Assembly (NCBI GenBank): GCA_030141605.1
Contig: JAQGDQ010000124.1
Location: 193,001-257,000 of the forward strand
DNA from: Tubiluchus corallicola
Taxonomy: Eukaryota > Priapulida > Priapulimorpha > Priapulimorphida > Tubiluchidae
Direction of reading: 5' to 3'
Length of the DNA stretch: 64,000 nt
The notes below the pieces were generated by a model, which saw only the letters and a list, made by a program, of their open reading frames with translations, did not search any database and had not been told where the DNA came from. Position 1 is the stretch's first letter. Every line of letters begins with the position of its first letter. Shown in pieces: positions 40,701 to 54,100 of the stretch. The position numbers and the translations under genes were made by a program.

Positions 40701-43700
40701 GAGGGTTGAACACAGCACCACCCACTGGCGAGGGGTAAACACATGGGCTCACCGGAGGGATTCTATGATCCTTCAGACTCCCGCCAGCTTTTAAAGACGG
40801 ATAGGTATAAATCTGGCGGGATGATGCGAGTTCCATATGCACGCCAGATGAAAATCATGTACTCGAACAAGTTTAAACGCTAGCTGCAATTAATATCCAC
40901 AAAAGAGACGATGGATAGCCATGAATGTCGCTCGGTCAGTGATCATGTTTGCTGCAAGATTCATCATCCGCGTTAATCCGCGGATTCTCAAGTCAGAAAC
41001 TTTCAACTCGCGTTCATTTATTTCACTGCTGCGTTAGTCTTTGCTGCCACAGTCAGCAAATGACGAACAGGCAAGTGAGGAAAAACATGGGAACTACATA
41101 ATTTAAATGACCCGTTTTCTTCTACGTGGCCCACACGTTTAAAAGAACATGCAAGCGCAGATATGGGAAAATGGCTGAACATGGAGCTGATATGATTCCA
41201 CGGCCCAACTCAGTCGACCCATAATCTGTCTGTCTGTCGGTCAGTCTGTGCGCCCTATAAATTTTTAGGAGACTGCTGATCGGATTGCAACCAAAGTTAT
41301 GCAGCATGTGGGATCTGCACTCCTGTTTGTGCAGTAAGAAATATGGCTCCCATGGTGAGAACGGTTTCCTAGCAAAAAACTTCTAAAATTGGCATTCTTC
41401 TGGCTTCAAAATCCATCTCGTCCTCAACTTCCGAGGCAGCAAAGACGAAACCCGGTACTGTGCAATAATTATCTAAAAGATGTCTGAGCCGAAGTTAGGA
41501 ATTTTTATCTGTCTGTATGCCCGTGTTTCTCTGTGTATCCTCGCCTTTTTTCAGGAGTGCTAATCCGACTGTAATAAAACTTGCAAAACTGGTGAGGTCT
41601 GAGCTAGAAATTTGTTTGTCATGGTTGCCTAGCAATCACCGAAAAACTTCTAAAACTGGTACTTTTTGGCTTCCGAGTTTACCACTTATAAAACTGCGAG
41701 GTAATGGAGATGAAACTCGGTGCTGTGGTACCCGCGATAATTATCTAAGGATGTGAGAGCCAGCTTTGTAATTTTATAGTATGATCCCCTTTACGACGTC
41801 ATTATTACTCCTGAAGCCGTTGAACCACAATCAGCTGACGTTCCTGCATCGTATTATTGTATATGTTATCATTATGTATTTAGTTATGTATATCAACATT
41901 TTTTTGCATGTTCGTCTTCCTGATAAAGTGATGTTTTCGACTGTAGCATCCTAAAAAACGCAGTGGTTAGTATGTAAGAATCAATTACTTCTGGCGCGCG
42001 CATTGCATGAATCAAACTCTTTGCATCAACTACAAACATCGGTATAATTCTTGTCTTTAATCATCTTCACTCTTCACTATCTTGCATATGCAGTCGGAAT
42101 TTACTAGTTGAAAAAACGCCAAAGAATCACAAACACGTATAGACGCATTTACCCGGTTAATGTTTCATGCATGCAGGTTTGAAATTAGGGCCTCTCTTTT
42201 TTAAAATACACGCTGTGTGTACTATTATTCTCTCTCTTTCCCTCCCTCTCCCTCTCTCTGACACTAACATACGCACAGCTTTCTCCTAAATCCCTGATAC
42301 AGACGCAATCATCAGCACGACCATGTTGGAAAGATCGAAGTATAAATCCAAGTAAATAGTTAATACGAGACGAGTATAGAGTCCTGATGCTGACATGCAG
42401 AGCTTAGAAAAGCTGCATTAGCCTCGTTTACAAACTCGGTTAGTCTGGAGGAGAGATTCTCGTCATTTTGAATCACCATGGGCAGCAATCTAACGTCGGA
42501 GAGAGATTCTGATTTTTTCTGGCTTGTTAGTAATTCACAAAGGTCTGAACAGTTGGCACAACAAAGGTAACTTCGATTTTTGAAAGAGTTATATATTCGT
42601 TTTAATGTGGGCCTCAAAGACTAAATGAATACCTGCCTCTATACTAATTCTCTTCTTGAGTAGACGTGATAACGACCGTTTTGTCAATCATTAGTTTGCA
42701 TGTAAAACAGACATAGATTGAGAAAATTGGATACAGTTTCTAAAGATAATTCGTCCTTATTTCCCTGGCAAAGGGATTAGTGTACGCGGATTATCATCTC
42801 TCTAGCTGAAGGATTATTATTATGTAGTAAGGTATTAGCTTTGATAACGCCATGACTGGCACCACACGCATACAATCTACCACTGTGTGCGGCGGGAACA
42901 GAGTTATTTTCTTTACACGCTGGAGAAAGGGTTAACAAAAGACGAAAAGTGAGAAAACATAAACACTACTCAGCAACATCCTGTCTTGCTCATGATAGGA
43001 GAGGATTTGTTTGTCAGCGTGAAGTATTTTGTGTCGGTTTTGTTGTACAAGTTTCGAGATTCAACTCTTTCAGTGCATTCAACTGTTTCGAAAAAATGTC
43101 TTGTCGTACACATTCCTGGCTATATTTACTGGTAATAAAAATATCTCTATCACTAATTGGTGTCTACCTTCTGAATTTCATATATATATATATAATGCAT
43201 GTATATGAAATAATGCACACTACATCTATATAATAATTATAAATATATCGCATGCACAAAGGTTAAATGAATCTTCTGAATTTCATTTATACTATGATGC
43301 AATAATTCACGTCTCATACACAAACTGAAAAACTGAAAACCGATCAACTTTTAAAATTTCTTTATGCACTTTGAGTGTTAGTTACGCAAACAACCGTTTT
43401 AATTAGACCGGAATTGCCGGATATTAGCTTTATACATCAATAGAAATGTAGCTGTGGTTCTGTTTAGAATTTTTCGGACAGCTAGGCGCATATGGTGTTA
43501 GCTTACTTTCGACTAGCCTTTGTAGATATGAATCTACAAGCTATAACTAATAGGCTCAGAGAAATAAAACAAGCTGAGGAATGGGCGAGTATGTTAGCAC
43601 CTTCTCTCATTGCAGGAGAAATCTGGGATATGTGTTATCAAAGTGGCACCATTTGGGTACCTCCAAAAATGCAACACAACCTTATAACGAAACCGCACTT

Positions 43701-46700
43701 GTAAACTGTGACTTGTGATATCATTATCATATTGAAATATTTATTAATATTTATACAGCAAATGCATAGAGCCATAGACTAAAAAAGATACCAGCAAGAT
43801 GCCAACACGCACAACAAATTCTTGCAGAGTTCATCGATATAATATACGTCATTTTCCAAAATGAATTACAGCAATACAAAGTAAAGATATGCTCGCTTTT
43901 TGACTCGTCTTCAGAGATTAATTCGAGCAACACGTGTATGAATGCCGCAAAATTGTTCCTAAAGCAATATTCCCACGTAATATAAACTAAATCATACTAA
44001 ATTAGTCAGATGTCGTATTTCAACCACATATATAAATACACCATGTATTAGCTGAACTATAGGCTTTTATAAATGTAGTTAAAGCTATAATTTAACATAA
44101 GTTCATGTTTAACTAGGTTCCTGACTCAGTAATAATGCTGTCACCTTGGTTTATAATCATCACCTTTTCAGTTCACAGCTAGCAGCAAAATATGACAGCT
44201 TAAATATGCTGATTTTAAATCTCCAAATGACTTTAATTGCAGCAATTAAACCTACAAGGATAGGGGCACGTGCATCTCATTTCAGGGCTTTAATTTAAAA
44301 AAGTATTTGCCAACCCCTTGCCACCCGAAGTTTAGCAAACATGAATGCGTAAATTTACAATAAAGAGAGAAAAAGAAGAAAAAAACTAAAACGAGTAGGT
44401 GACCACAGTGTGTACTTTAGTACGGGACAGGAATTGATTTGCAATAATGAGTGTGCGTAGTAAATTTATTTATAACGTAACTGCCTGGAAAACTCAAGAA
44501 ACCCCTTTAAATGACACCAGCATATTAAAAACGGGAATTTTTAAAGTGAAATTAAATTAGTTCAAATTACACACCACTTTCCAGATGTTAGATTTAATGC
44601 TACCATAATATCAAACTGAAATGGCACTCCAGATAGGAATAGCGCATATTGATAAAATTTAACGTTTAATCCCTTATCGCCAGCACCACTCTATGCTTTT
44701 TCTCATATAATACATTTCCTATAACCACGTACATTGAATCGAAGCACATGCACAGTGCAAGCACGAGGTTAAAGAAGCAGCGAAGCCCCTGCTGAAATGC
44801 CACACGAGTTCATAAAGCCTTATTCAAGCCGAGCGTAAATGGCTTCTTAGAAAAGCATATTAGGTCCATATTTCTGTCACTAATACAGAACAAATAATGT
44901 TATACAGTAATTACTATTTAGTAAGTAAATTGAAGTCCAGTAGGCCGCAGCTTTGAGCTATATATATTACATGCATGCACCATTGTATTGAGAAAAAAGC
45001 ACACATTTTTAAAGTTTGAAGCACAAGAAAACCCTCCACTTACATAAAACTTGAAAAATTCGTCTTGAAATTTTAAACCACCTACATACTGCCTTTTTGC
45101 ATACGGGACTTGCGTCAGCTGTAAGTTGTATAAAACTTGTAAATTTAAACTCTCGCCATGACCGTCAAGGCGCAGCCATTTTCATGGTAAGTCGTTTGAA
45201 ACAAGTTCAGATAACACTGTGTGAAGCTTGAAAAAATAATCAGAGTATTCGTAGCACACATGTTACTAAGTAAAATTTTAAATTACTGCATGTTGTCAAT
45301 AAGATTAAAAATACGTTTTTGGTTAGTGAGTGGGGCACCCTGGAGGGTGAGCGACATTTTACCAAGTGCCACAAACACTTTAAATTGTTATTTTTTAGGT
45401 ACCCATCTTCTTCTCCTTTTTTTAAATTTTTTTTTACTTATTCGGTGATTAATAGATTAATCGCGATTAATCAACAGCAAAACAGCACGTGTTACATACT
45501 GACTAAAACGCAGAATATTTGCATTTTATTTCGCATTACACAGTGCGCATAATCGAACAAGAGGGCTTCGAATCAACAGTTTCAAATTCGTTGACACGTG
45601 ACACGCCTATGACGTAGCCAGAATAGCTAATGAAAACGCGGTACGAAAATAACAAACATTGGAGAAAGATGTGATGAAGTTATAGACTATATTTCATTGT
45701 AAGCATTAAAAGATACAAGTTAAACGATAAAAATCGTCGCGAAAGATAATCTTGACATCGAATTAAAAGAGTAACATTATAATCAAATTGCAAAATCGTC
45801 CATCACAAACATTTTTATCCATTACAAAAAGAAATCACAAGAATTTTTAACTGTTTTTTAAATCGTGAAATGGTTTTGGCTGCTGTACATGAAATAATTA
45901 AATCTGTTCACACTTTTCAGCCTCAGTTTGGCAGATTCTGCACAGTGTTAAAAAAGTGGTGTAACTTTATCTCACTTATACTTAGTTAGGCAGATTTAAA
46001 GCGCCAACACGTGTTGTTTGAAGTATCCGTTGCGCGAAAAACACTTGGCATGTTTGTTTAGAAAAGTGGTACTAGCCAACACAAGTTTGCGTCTACTGTA
46101 ACCAAAGCGAGTTAAATTAGCTTCAGAAATGAACTACTGATGAAAGAAGTTCGCTAGCTTATTGCAATTGATATGACTTATGATCTACTGGGATGTCAAA
46201 ATTTTGACAAATCTCTTATTGGCGCATCCTCATTTAATTTATGTGAAAAAGTCAACAGTTAGAGAGAGAATCGAAGGCAAAAACGTTTTGCATTTGAAAT
46301 CTACGACTTACTGTAAAAAAACGGACCCTAATCAAATCTGTCATCAGCATTGCCATTCATCCAGTAAGAGTTTTGATAAAACAATAACTCTTGTTCATAA
46401 AACTCAAATTAGACACAGACATACATGTATCTATAAATAGTTCTGTACGCATAAATGCAAAATTTTAATTTTTATTAAATTCTAACTCTATTTTCGGGCT
46501 GCAACCAAACCGAAATTTTCTGTTTAACTTTTTTCAAGATCACTGCCAATCTGAATTTTTTTCCAATCGTGATTTACTGTCGTCTGCAAAACTGATTAAC
46601 ACAGATTGTACAGATTAACATGCGCGCTCATTAATTCTGCATGCAACCATGCAAGCCATACTTGGTCTCACCAATATAAAATTACTTTCTATGTATAATG

Positions 46701-49700
46701 TATATCATGTATGTATATCAGCAGTTTCATTATATATAGGAAATTCCCTACGAAACGCCGAACTTTATATACTCACTAGTCCTACTACTTATGACATGCC
46801 TAAAACGGTACAGGTTAACTTTCTATACATCATTATAATCGCCATTTTGACATTTCCAAAATGGTCGCTATTTACGACTACCTCTTTCAATATGATTGAA
46901 ATTATCACTGTTAGTCTGTTATAAGAAATAATCAGCAATCCCAGTGTCCTTGCGTTGGCGTTGCTAAACAGAGCTATTGCATGTGTAGTAAAATCTTCTG
47001 GTGAGCTTCCCACACAGGATCAAACGCACGCGTCATGCTGACCAATGTTTGTTCGACCCCGCTGGCTTGATCGGGATAATTTTTCCCAGATCTCCCAGAA
47101 GACTTGAGAATAAAGAAGAAAAACCCAGGATTGTAATGGCACAGAGCGGTATAGCAGCAGCGTCTAGTATTACAATAAACATACAAAAATAAAAGCATGG
47201 TTTAATCCGGTGTATACGAGTATTTACGTTATTCGTATAAAACATATGCCAATTTCTTTGTGCAAAGAAGAACCGTTCTTACATATCTAACCCATTATGG
47301 CTGCTTGCTCTACACACGTATTTTTATAGCAAAAATTGGTAGTGATTTAATCAAAATGTTGAGGCCTTTCAAGTTTGCAATTTACATCCTTCATTTCGAA
47401 CTGAAAAAAACTGAGCGTAAACTTATCGGCCCATAATTAAAAATATATTCCTTTAATGATTAACGCAATTAATATACCACTTAATCAAAGATATTAATGT
47501 TCATGCAATGTATAACTTGTGTTTCCATAGAAAAAAACATATTTTTCAATAAGCTCTAAAAAGTCACTAAACTTAATTTAGTCTCTACAGGCATACTCTG
47601 TACTCATTAGCTGGTCAACGTCTTACATAGGGTAATGCCCGTGGCATATACAAAGTAATAGGTCGGCAAATTTAGAAAGAGTTAAAGGTTACGTAAGCGG
47701 GACAGGTATTTAGTACAGATGTACCGCTATTGTTCCAGACATGACCGCTCCATTGTTAGTTTTATGAGGAAGAGATGAGATAGATAAAACTATTAATGCA
47801 AGACTAGATGCAGACATGGACCTACAGTGCACTGACACCTTGAGAGAAGCTTAGTCTACAGCATATGTTCCATCACACAAGTTAAAATACAACTTGAAAT
47901 TGACACAGAAGTTGGTAGAACGTTGTGAAAATCAATGTCACTTTTTTGACACTGTATTATAATTTTCTTACCAAAATTACCGTTTTAATAAAAATATAGT
48001 TTATGCGCTACCAATTTCTACACAATCATCTTGATCATTTACCGCTTATGAAAAAGAACTCATCGCGTGTTCATATAGCTTATTATTGGCAAAGTAAATA
48101 GATCGTCCGGACGCTATCATACATGCATTATGGCAATTTATGTGAGATTACTATGGCAGACGAGTGAGTAAAAAGCAAAGAACAAACAAAAGAGAGAAAG
48201 ACTTTGCAGAACTGGTTCCTTCCTGAGGACAATGAACAGCCACAAATAAACGCCGCCAAGACTTCTGAAAAAGCTAGTATCTCTTTACAGGTTAATTTGT
48301 AAAGGTGAAAGTAAAACTAGGAACCAACACAGGCAAATTTCAAGAGCCAAAAAATAATCAATAGGCCATTTTATTAATATTTCTCAACCAAATTTTTTAT
48401 AACACACTAAGATTTTAGTTGTCGCCGAAAACGTTAATTCTGTAATACATTTTTAATGACGTCATTTGATAAGTTTAGTACGAAGAGGTTTTCACTTCAA
48501 CTACAATTATGTACTAGGACATCTGATTTTATAGTTTAGTATAAATGTACGGTAAAAACTTCGCATGGCCATGTATGCAAATTTATTTAGACAAATTAAT
48601 GAGTTGGGTTAACACACAGAAGCATGTATCTTATTCATGTACCGAGCACAACGGACCTAGCCTGGCCCACACCTTAACTTTCCACAGTGGCCTCGTTTAA
48701 CTGCAGGAGTACACTGAACAGTATTTTTTATATGATCTGTAATATAATCACTTCAATTTTTAATTTTAAGAAATATATCGAATTCAAGAATTTGCCGTAA
48801 TAGTAATTATTGCGTACATACAACTTACTATATTAAATAAGCGAATGCGTGATACATGCAGACGTGGAAACCCCATACACATCATAATGGTATTTTTTAA
48901 AAATTGTATTACTATATTCGCCAGGAATTCCGTCTTCAGCTGCAAACGATGTATAATTTCTAGTTTAGACAACACGATAATTTTATGGTTTCATTATCAA
49001 TAATCATGACTGACATAACAAGAGCTGACCGGTCAAACATGACCTCACACTAATACCATTATTTAAAACATCACGCAGACGCCCAAGCCCGCACATTAGT
49101 ATTATTACGCAGCTGAGGTACATTATTACTGAATTGCGATGATCAAATCCGATTACTCGAGCGAGTAAATCTGTCGGCGCACCCAATTTCTGTACTCAGT
49201 CGAGTGTGTTTCCATAGAATCTGCTCCTAGTTAGGACTTGAGACACAATTAGGCGAACAGAGACTAATAACAGATCTCTCCAACAGAGAAAATGATGCCT
49301 ACTAATGATGCGAGTGCAGTGGAGTTAGGATAAAGTTACTAGTCTATTTGTGCAACCCAGCCGAATGTAGAGAAAACAGAACACTCACATTGCGCAACTG
49401 TATCGACACTCATCCTGTATTAATCATAAAACTGCTTATTAGTATGATTAGCCTAATTAAAGTAACCGAGAGAGGCTTATTATGCTCCGCGGGTAGCCCG
49501 GTTCAATCTTTATATATGTATGCCTGACCATTGGTCAATAATAATTTGGACAATGTGCTATTCATCTCAGGGCGAGACCAGCAGACCTTGAGGATGAGCA
49601 CAAAAGGTCTTTTTGCTAACTGAAACTGAAGTGAGTTTTAATCCGGGTCTTTTGTTAACATTAGACACAGTTTCCTGTGCGAGATTTGGAGATCTGCCTA

Positions 49701-51068
49701 AATTTAAAATATAAGAGCCACAATTTTTTTTATAGGTGTTTAAGTCGAGTTCACCTTCTTAAAATCACTAAGTTACATAATAATTTGCATTTCAGCGATA
49801 TACAAACATTATTTCGTCTCTAGTTTGCAATATTCTCGTTTAAATGTTTTGATTAAATCTGTCCTGTTTTCATCTACGGTTATCTACACCTACTGAATGT
49901 CTATGGTGCAGACTGTAGCAGTTATACTATTGCCCGGTATCGAGTTGTTATTAAATTATCTCTGTATAGAAGTTTTATACATATACAACCTTAATTTCAA
50001 TCTTCCAAGAACTCTGCGATGGAATTAGTCACACATTTATCAACCTTTCTAGTTAAAAAATCAATATATGTAAAATTTAAAACAAGACAGGTTGTAATTA
50101 TAAATTTAGCCAGCAGTAGACCAAGTCATAACCCCATGCAATACTTTCAAATTATTCACATTACTTAAATTATAAAAAATCATTGTAGTGATTAAATGAA
50201 ATTTGTAACTAATATACAGGCTAGCATAGTCAGTGGATAATTAATTAAATATACGACAGAATTATTTGAATTTCGTGATCTTCTTCGCATTTCTTTCCAT
50301 AAAGCCAAGTTCAAATGGCTTCAGCAAATTTAACTGCATGTTTATTTCACCGCTTGACCGATTTGTAGTTTACAGATGTTACTAGTTACTTGGTCACTTT
50401 ATGTCGGCACATATAAAACCATCATAAACTGATAAACTGGATGTAAGTTTTGCATTATCAAAGTTTACGTACAATATTTCCAAGCAAGCACTAATCCACC
50501 AAACAGTTATTGCCTGGTTAGATGCAGAGTATCGAAATAGCTAAATGTTTGTTGTGAAACAGTGGCTAAAGCTAATGGTCAACAGAATTTTATGGGTCAG
50601 ATTCTTAGACAAACTCGCAATTATTTACAACTAGGAACTATCTTAGCTTTGGCTCAGGATTACAGCATGTTGTTATAACTATGTACGTTAATCCGCTATT
50701 GGAGTTCTACACAGATCTGTTAAGAAGTCACTCACAACCAACAAAGACCAGAGATTATCACTCAAATTGTTCGGAAGGATCAGTTCAGTTAGCTGTAAAA
50801 TCGGCACAACTTTCATCGTTTGATCTACATGTGGTGCCCTAACTTATGAATATCATCTCTTAAAGTAAAAAGAAGATCGAGTACCGCTAACAAGTTAGGC
50901 CATCATACTGATTTCAAGCGAATCCTATACTACCAGTTAATTAGCCTGTTCTAAAACAACATTTAAACTAGAACCTTTTTTATTGCTAATACAAGGCTTT
51001 CATCACTTTGAGTTGCAAAATGTAGGATTATGCATAATATAGACATCAGCATATAGCTATAAAGGCGG

Positions 51069-51106
<38 letters not shown>

Positions 51107-54100
51107 ATATTATATAAATGCGAAAAAAAGACCGTGAACTAGTCTATTTCTCCTCCATAAGCCCTAACCACTTGCATGTCTGCCAGACTCAATAAAGCAT
51201 ATCCTCGTTAGTTTGGACAATCAAATTTTTAATGCCAATACCACAAAATGTATAAGATAATTTTTCATATACTTATGAAGTATATGAACTATAATATAAA
51301 GAGACTATCACTTACAACCTACGTACTTACTAATCCTTACTGAGTCTGGACTTGCAGAGAGTATATACAATGTATTTTTTGCAGAATAATTATAACATTG
51401 TTCGAAAGAGAAACTTCCTAGAAACTGAATTTATAAACGGTTTATTGTGTTTGCATTTGCCCCAATTTTCAAAATAATAGGCTTGATTGAACTGAATAGG
51501 CTTTGATTGTCAAAATCCTTTTAATAAAATAATTGATCACCTATTATTTAACAAGTCTGACTGGTTACTAATTTACCGTAGGAAAGTCTGATGTAGGAAG
51601 CAGGAATTAAAATTTTCAACCAAGCATTTAAGAATTTGGAATAAATTAAATTAGTGAAATAGTAGTCCAACAAATAGTAGTTTGGCCGATAATTGTATAC
51701 TTGTATACATACACAGCTAATTCAGAAAGCGGGTTAAGTTATATTACACCCATCTTCAACAAATTTTCACATGTACTCTAAATTCCTTACAGTAACTATA
51801 GGAATCGTGTCTATATTAAAACTACGAATGCTTGTCGCCATGTATAAATACTATACATTGTTCTTTGCTTTTTAATTTTGCCCGAGATATACCGCAATTA
51901 CACTCAATTTTCATAGGATAATCAGAATAAATCAGTGCCGCTTTTCACTCAAAAGTTGACGTTGGTTTTTTAATTTAGCGTTGGTTGACGCTAAATTTTC
52001 ATTGGTTTATTTTATTTATTGCTTGGAATCTACGTAGTTTTCTTTATCTGTTTATGGCATCTTGCAATTAAATCATTTTAATTTTCATTCACGTTTTACC
52101 AACTCTCAAAGCTACCATGTTGCTAATTATTGAGCTAATAATTAATCGTTTGAAGCGAACAATGTATTTTTCTCTCAGTGAGTTATCCTGGCTAAGCAAT
52201 CTTTAAAACAAATTTTATAAATAAGTTACTTTCTCATATTAGAAATAAGGATTTATTAACGAGCATATAATATTTTACAGCACTAAAACGATATTTTAAA
52301 TGTCACACGTATTATGTCCCGTCCAAATCCGAATCTATACATTTACTAGACGAAAGCGAAAGCAGAATACATTTTTACTAATGCATTAATGGTGCAAAAA
52401 GATAAACAGAGTCATACTAAAAATACGATTCATCAAAAAAGCAAAAAAGACAGAGAAGTCTTATAAAATAATCCTCATGACAAAGTTCTACCATAGTAGT
52501 ATGTGTGGGCACACATTATACAGACCATAATGAAAAAAATAACAATCACTACACATAGGAGGCTAGGACCCATTGGCAGTTGAATATCCTACTACTGTTC
52601 AAGATTACCATGAGATTACAGCTCATTGCATGCATAATAACAGACATTCAGTTAGCAAAGTAAAATGCTGTGCGCCTCTGCACACGCACAAAGCTAACCG
52701 GATTTTTGTTCCAGCGGGGGATCTTTAGTAAATGTACTGAAATAAAAAAACTCATCTTATGAAAGACGCAAAAAAAACTTCAGCCCTGAACAAGGAAACC
52801 GCTGTACTGGGCAGAACATTCAGTAAAAGCAGACACGGACTGAACTACTGAGGGTAAACGCTTATTTTATCCATTAAACAGAAAATTATGAAAATGTAGT
52901 ACTACACGTATTATGAATAAACGTTTACCCACGATGTTGGAGCACCCGGAAATAAGACCTATTATACAAATGCGTATCGTGAAAACTAACAGGTCAACAT
53001 CAGAGTCAACATCAATGCATTTAGCGCCAATTATGCTGAGTTCTGACTACAATACGCAACAATTAAATTGTGTATGTAGGAAGCAAATTTGTTTCCTAAT
53101 CTTTTGACTTGTACTATGAACCTAAAGCACCCAATGGCAGGCTAAATAGCTGATAGTTACTGGTCAGCTTTATTCGGTACAAACGTTCAGGAAAATATCA
53201 AAATTATTTCTCTGAAACATGAAAATGAATACATGGAAAATAAGCAATACAGATAGAACATTTCATACTGGCACTGATACAGCATTGCATAGTCATACTA
53301 AAGAACAGCTCACAGATGTAAATAATTATGCTGTTAACTCAATCCTTCGCGGTGAATAGACAGAACAGTTAGCAACAGCAGTAAGAAACGAACCCTTGCT
53401 TAAGCATTCACATTCAGTAATTGACATTTGGACAAAAATTGCTTCACGCCAAATTACAGGGCCGACACACTCTCTCAACAGCTTGCTATTTACATAGGAA
53501 TCCTAACCTCTTTCGAAATACTCATTCAAAAAGAACGTTTTTTCCCTACACTAAGGGAGCAGCACAACGATTACATTATGAGGAAATAAAAAATTGTCTC
53601 TCTCTATCGCCGTCTAATCCCGCTCTCTAATTACAGGTGGGCAAGATAATTTAGAGTAATGTAGTCATCGATCATTTTCTCTTTCTCAACTTTACAAAAC
53701 GTTTTTCAGGTTTAAAACAGTCACTTCCCTTCGTCGTCGATTAAAATACATGTACAATAGGGAATAGGGTAGGCCTATGTAGCCTGTATAATATTAGTTC
53801 ATAACAATGTAGTACAGCTCGTGTAAACCAAGCTTCAGAGATTATCTCAGGCGTTACTAAATAATTTCTTCTGGGATGTATTGATTTCGGGAAACCCTCA
53901 GGTACACGTTAGCGGGGAACACCTTTGTGTTCAGCAGGCAGCAGCCGTCATGACCACCCGTTAAATCAGCAGAAATCACGACAAACAAAAAGATCTCGAC
54001 ACCGCCGAGTCCCCCGAGTATTTAGTTAAGTTATAGTAACTGTTACTATAGCGCGCTAGTGTAGCACACGAGGATGTAGGAACTGATAGAGAAACATACA

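Noticed and set aside
42360-42617. 85-codon minus frame as an ephrin-intron exon or nested gene
   Set aside because: It has no ATG (first codon would be TTG), no recognisable domain, and no matching phase partner. It is left as chance or fossil.
47040-47070. B-box-like gttcgacccc as a second tRNA
   Set aside because: No T stem forms around it and there is no A box at proper distance.
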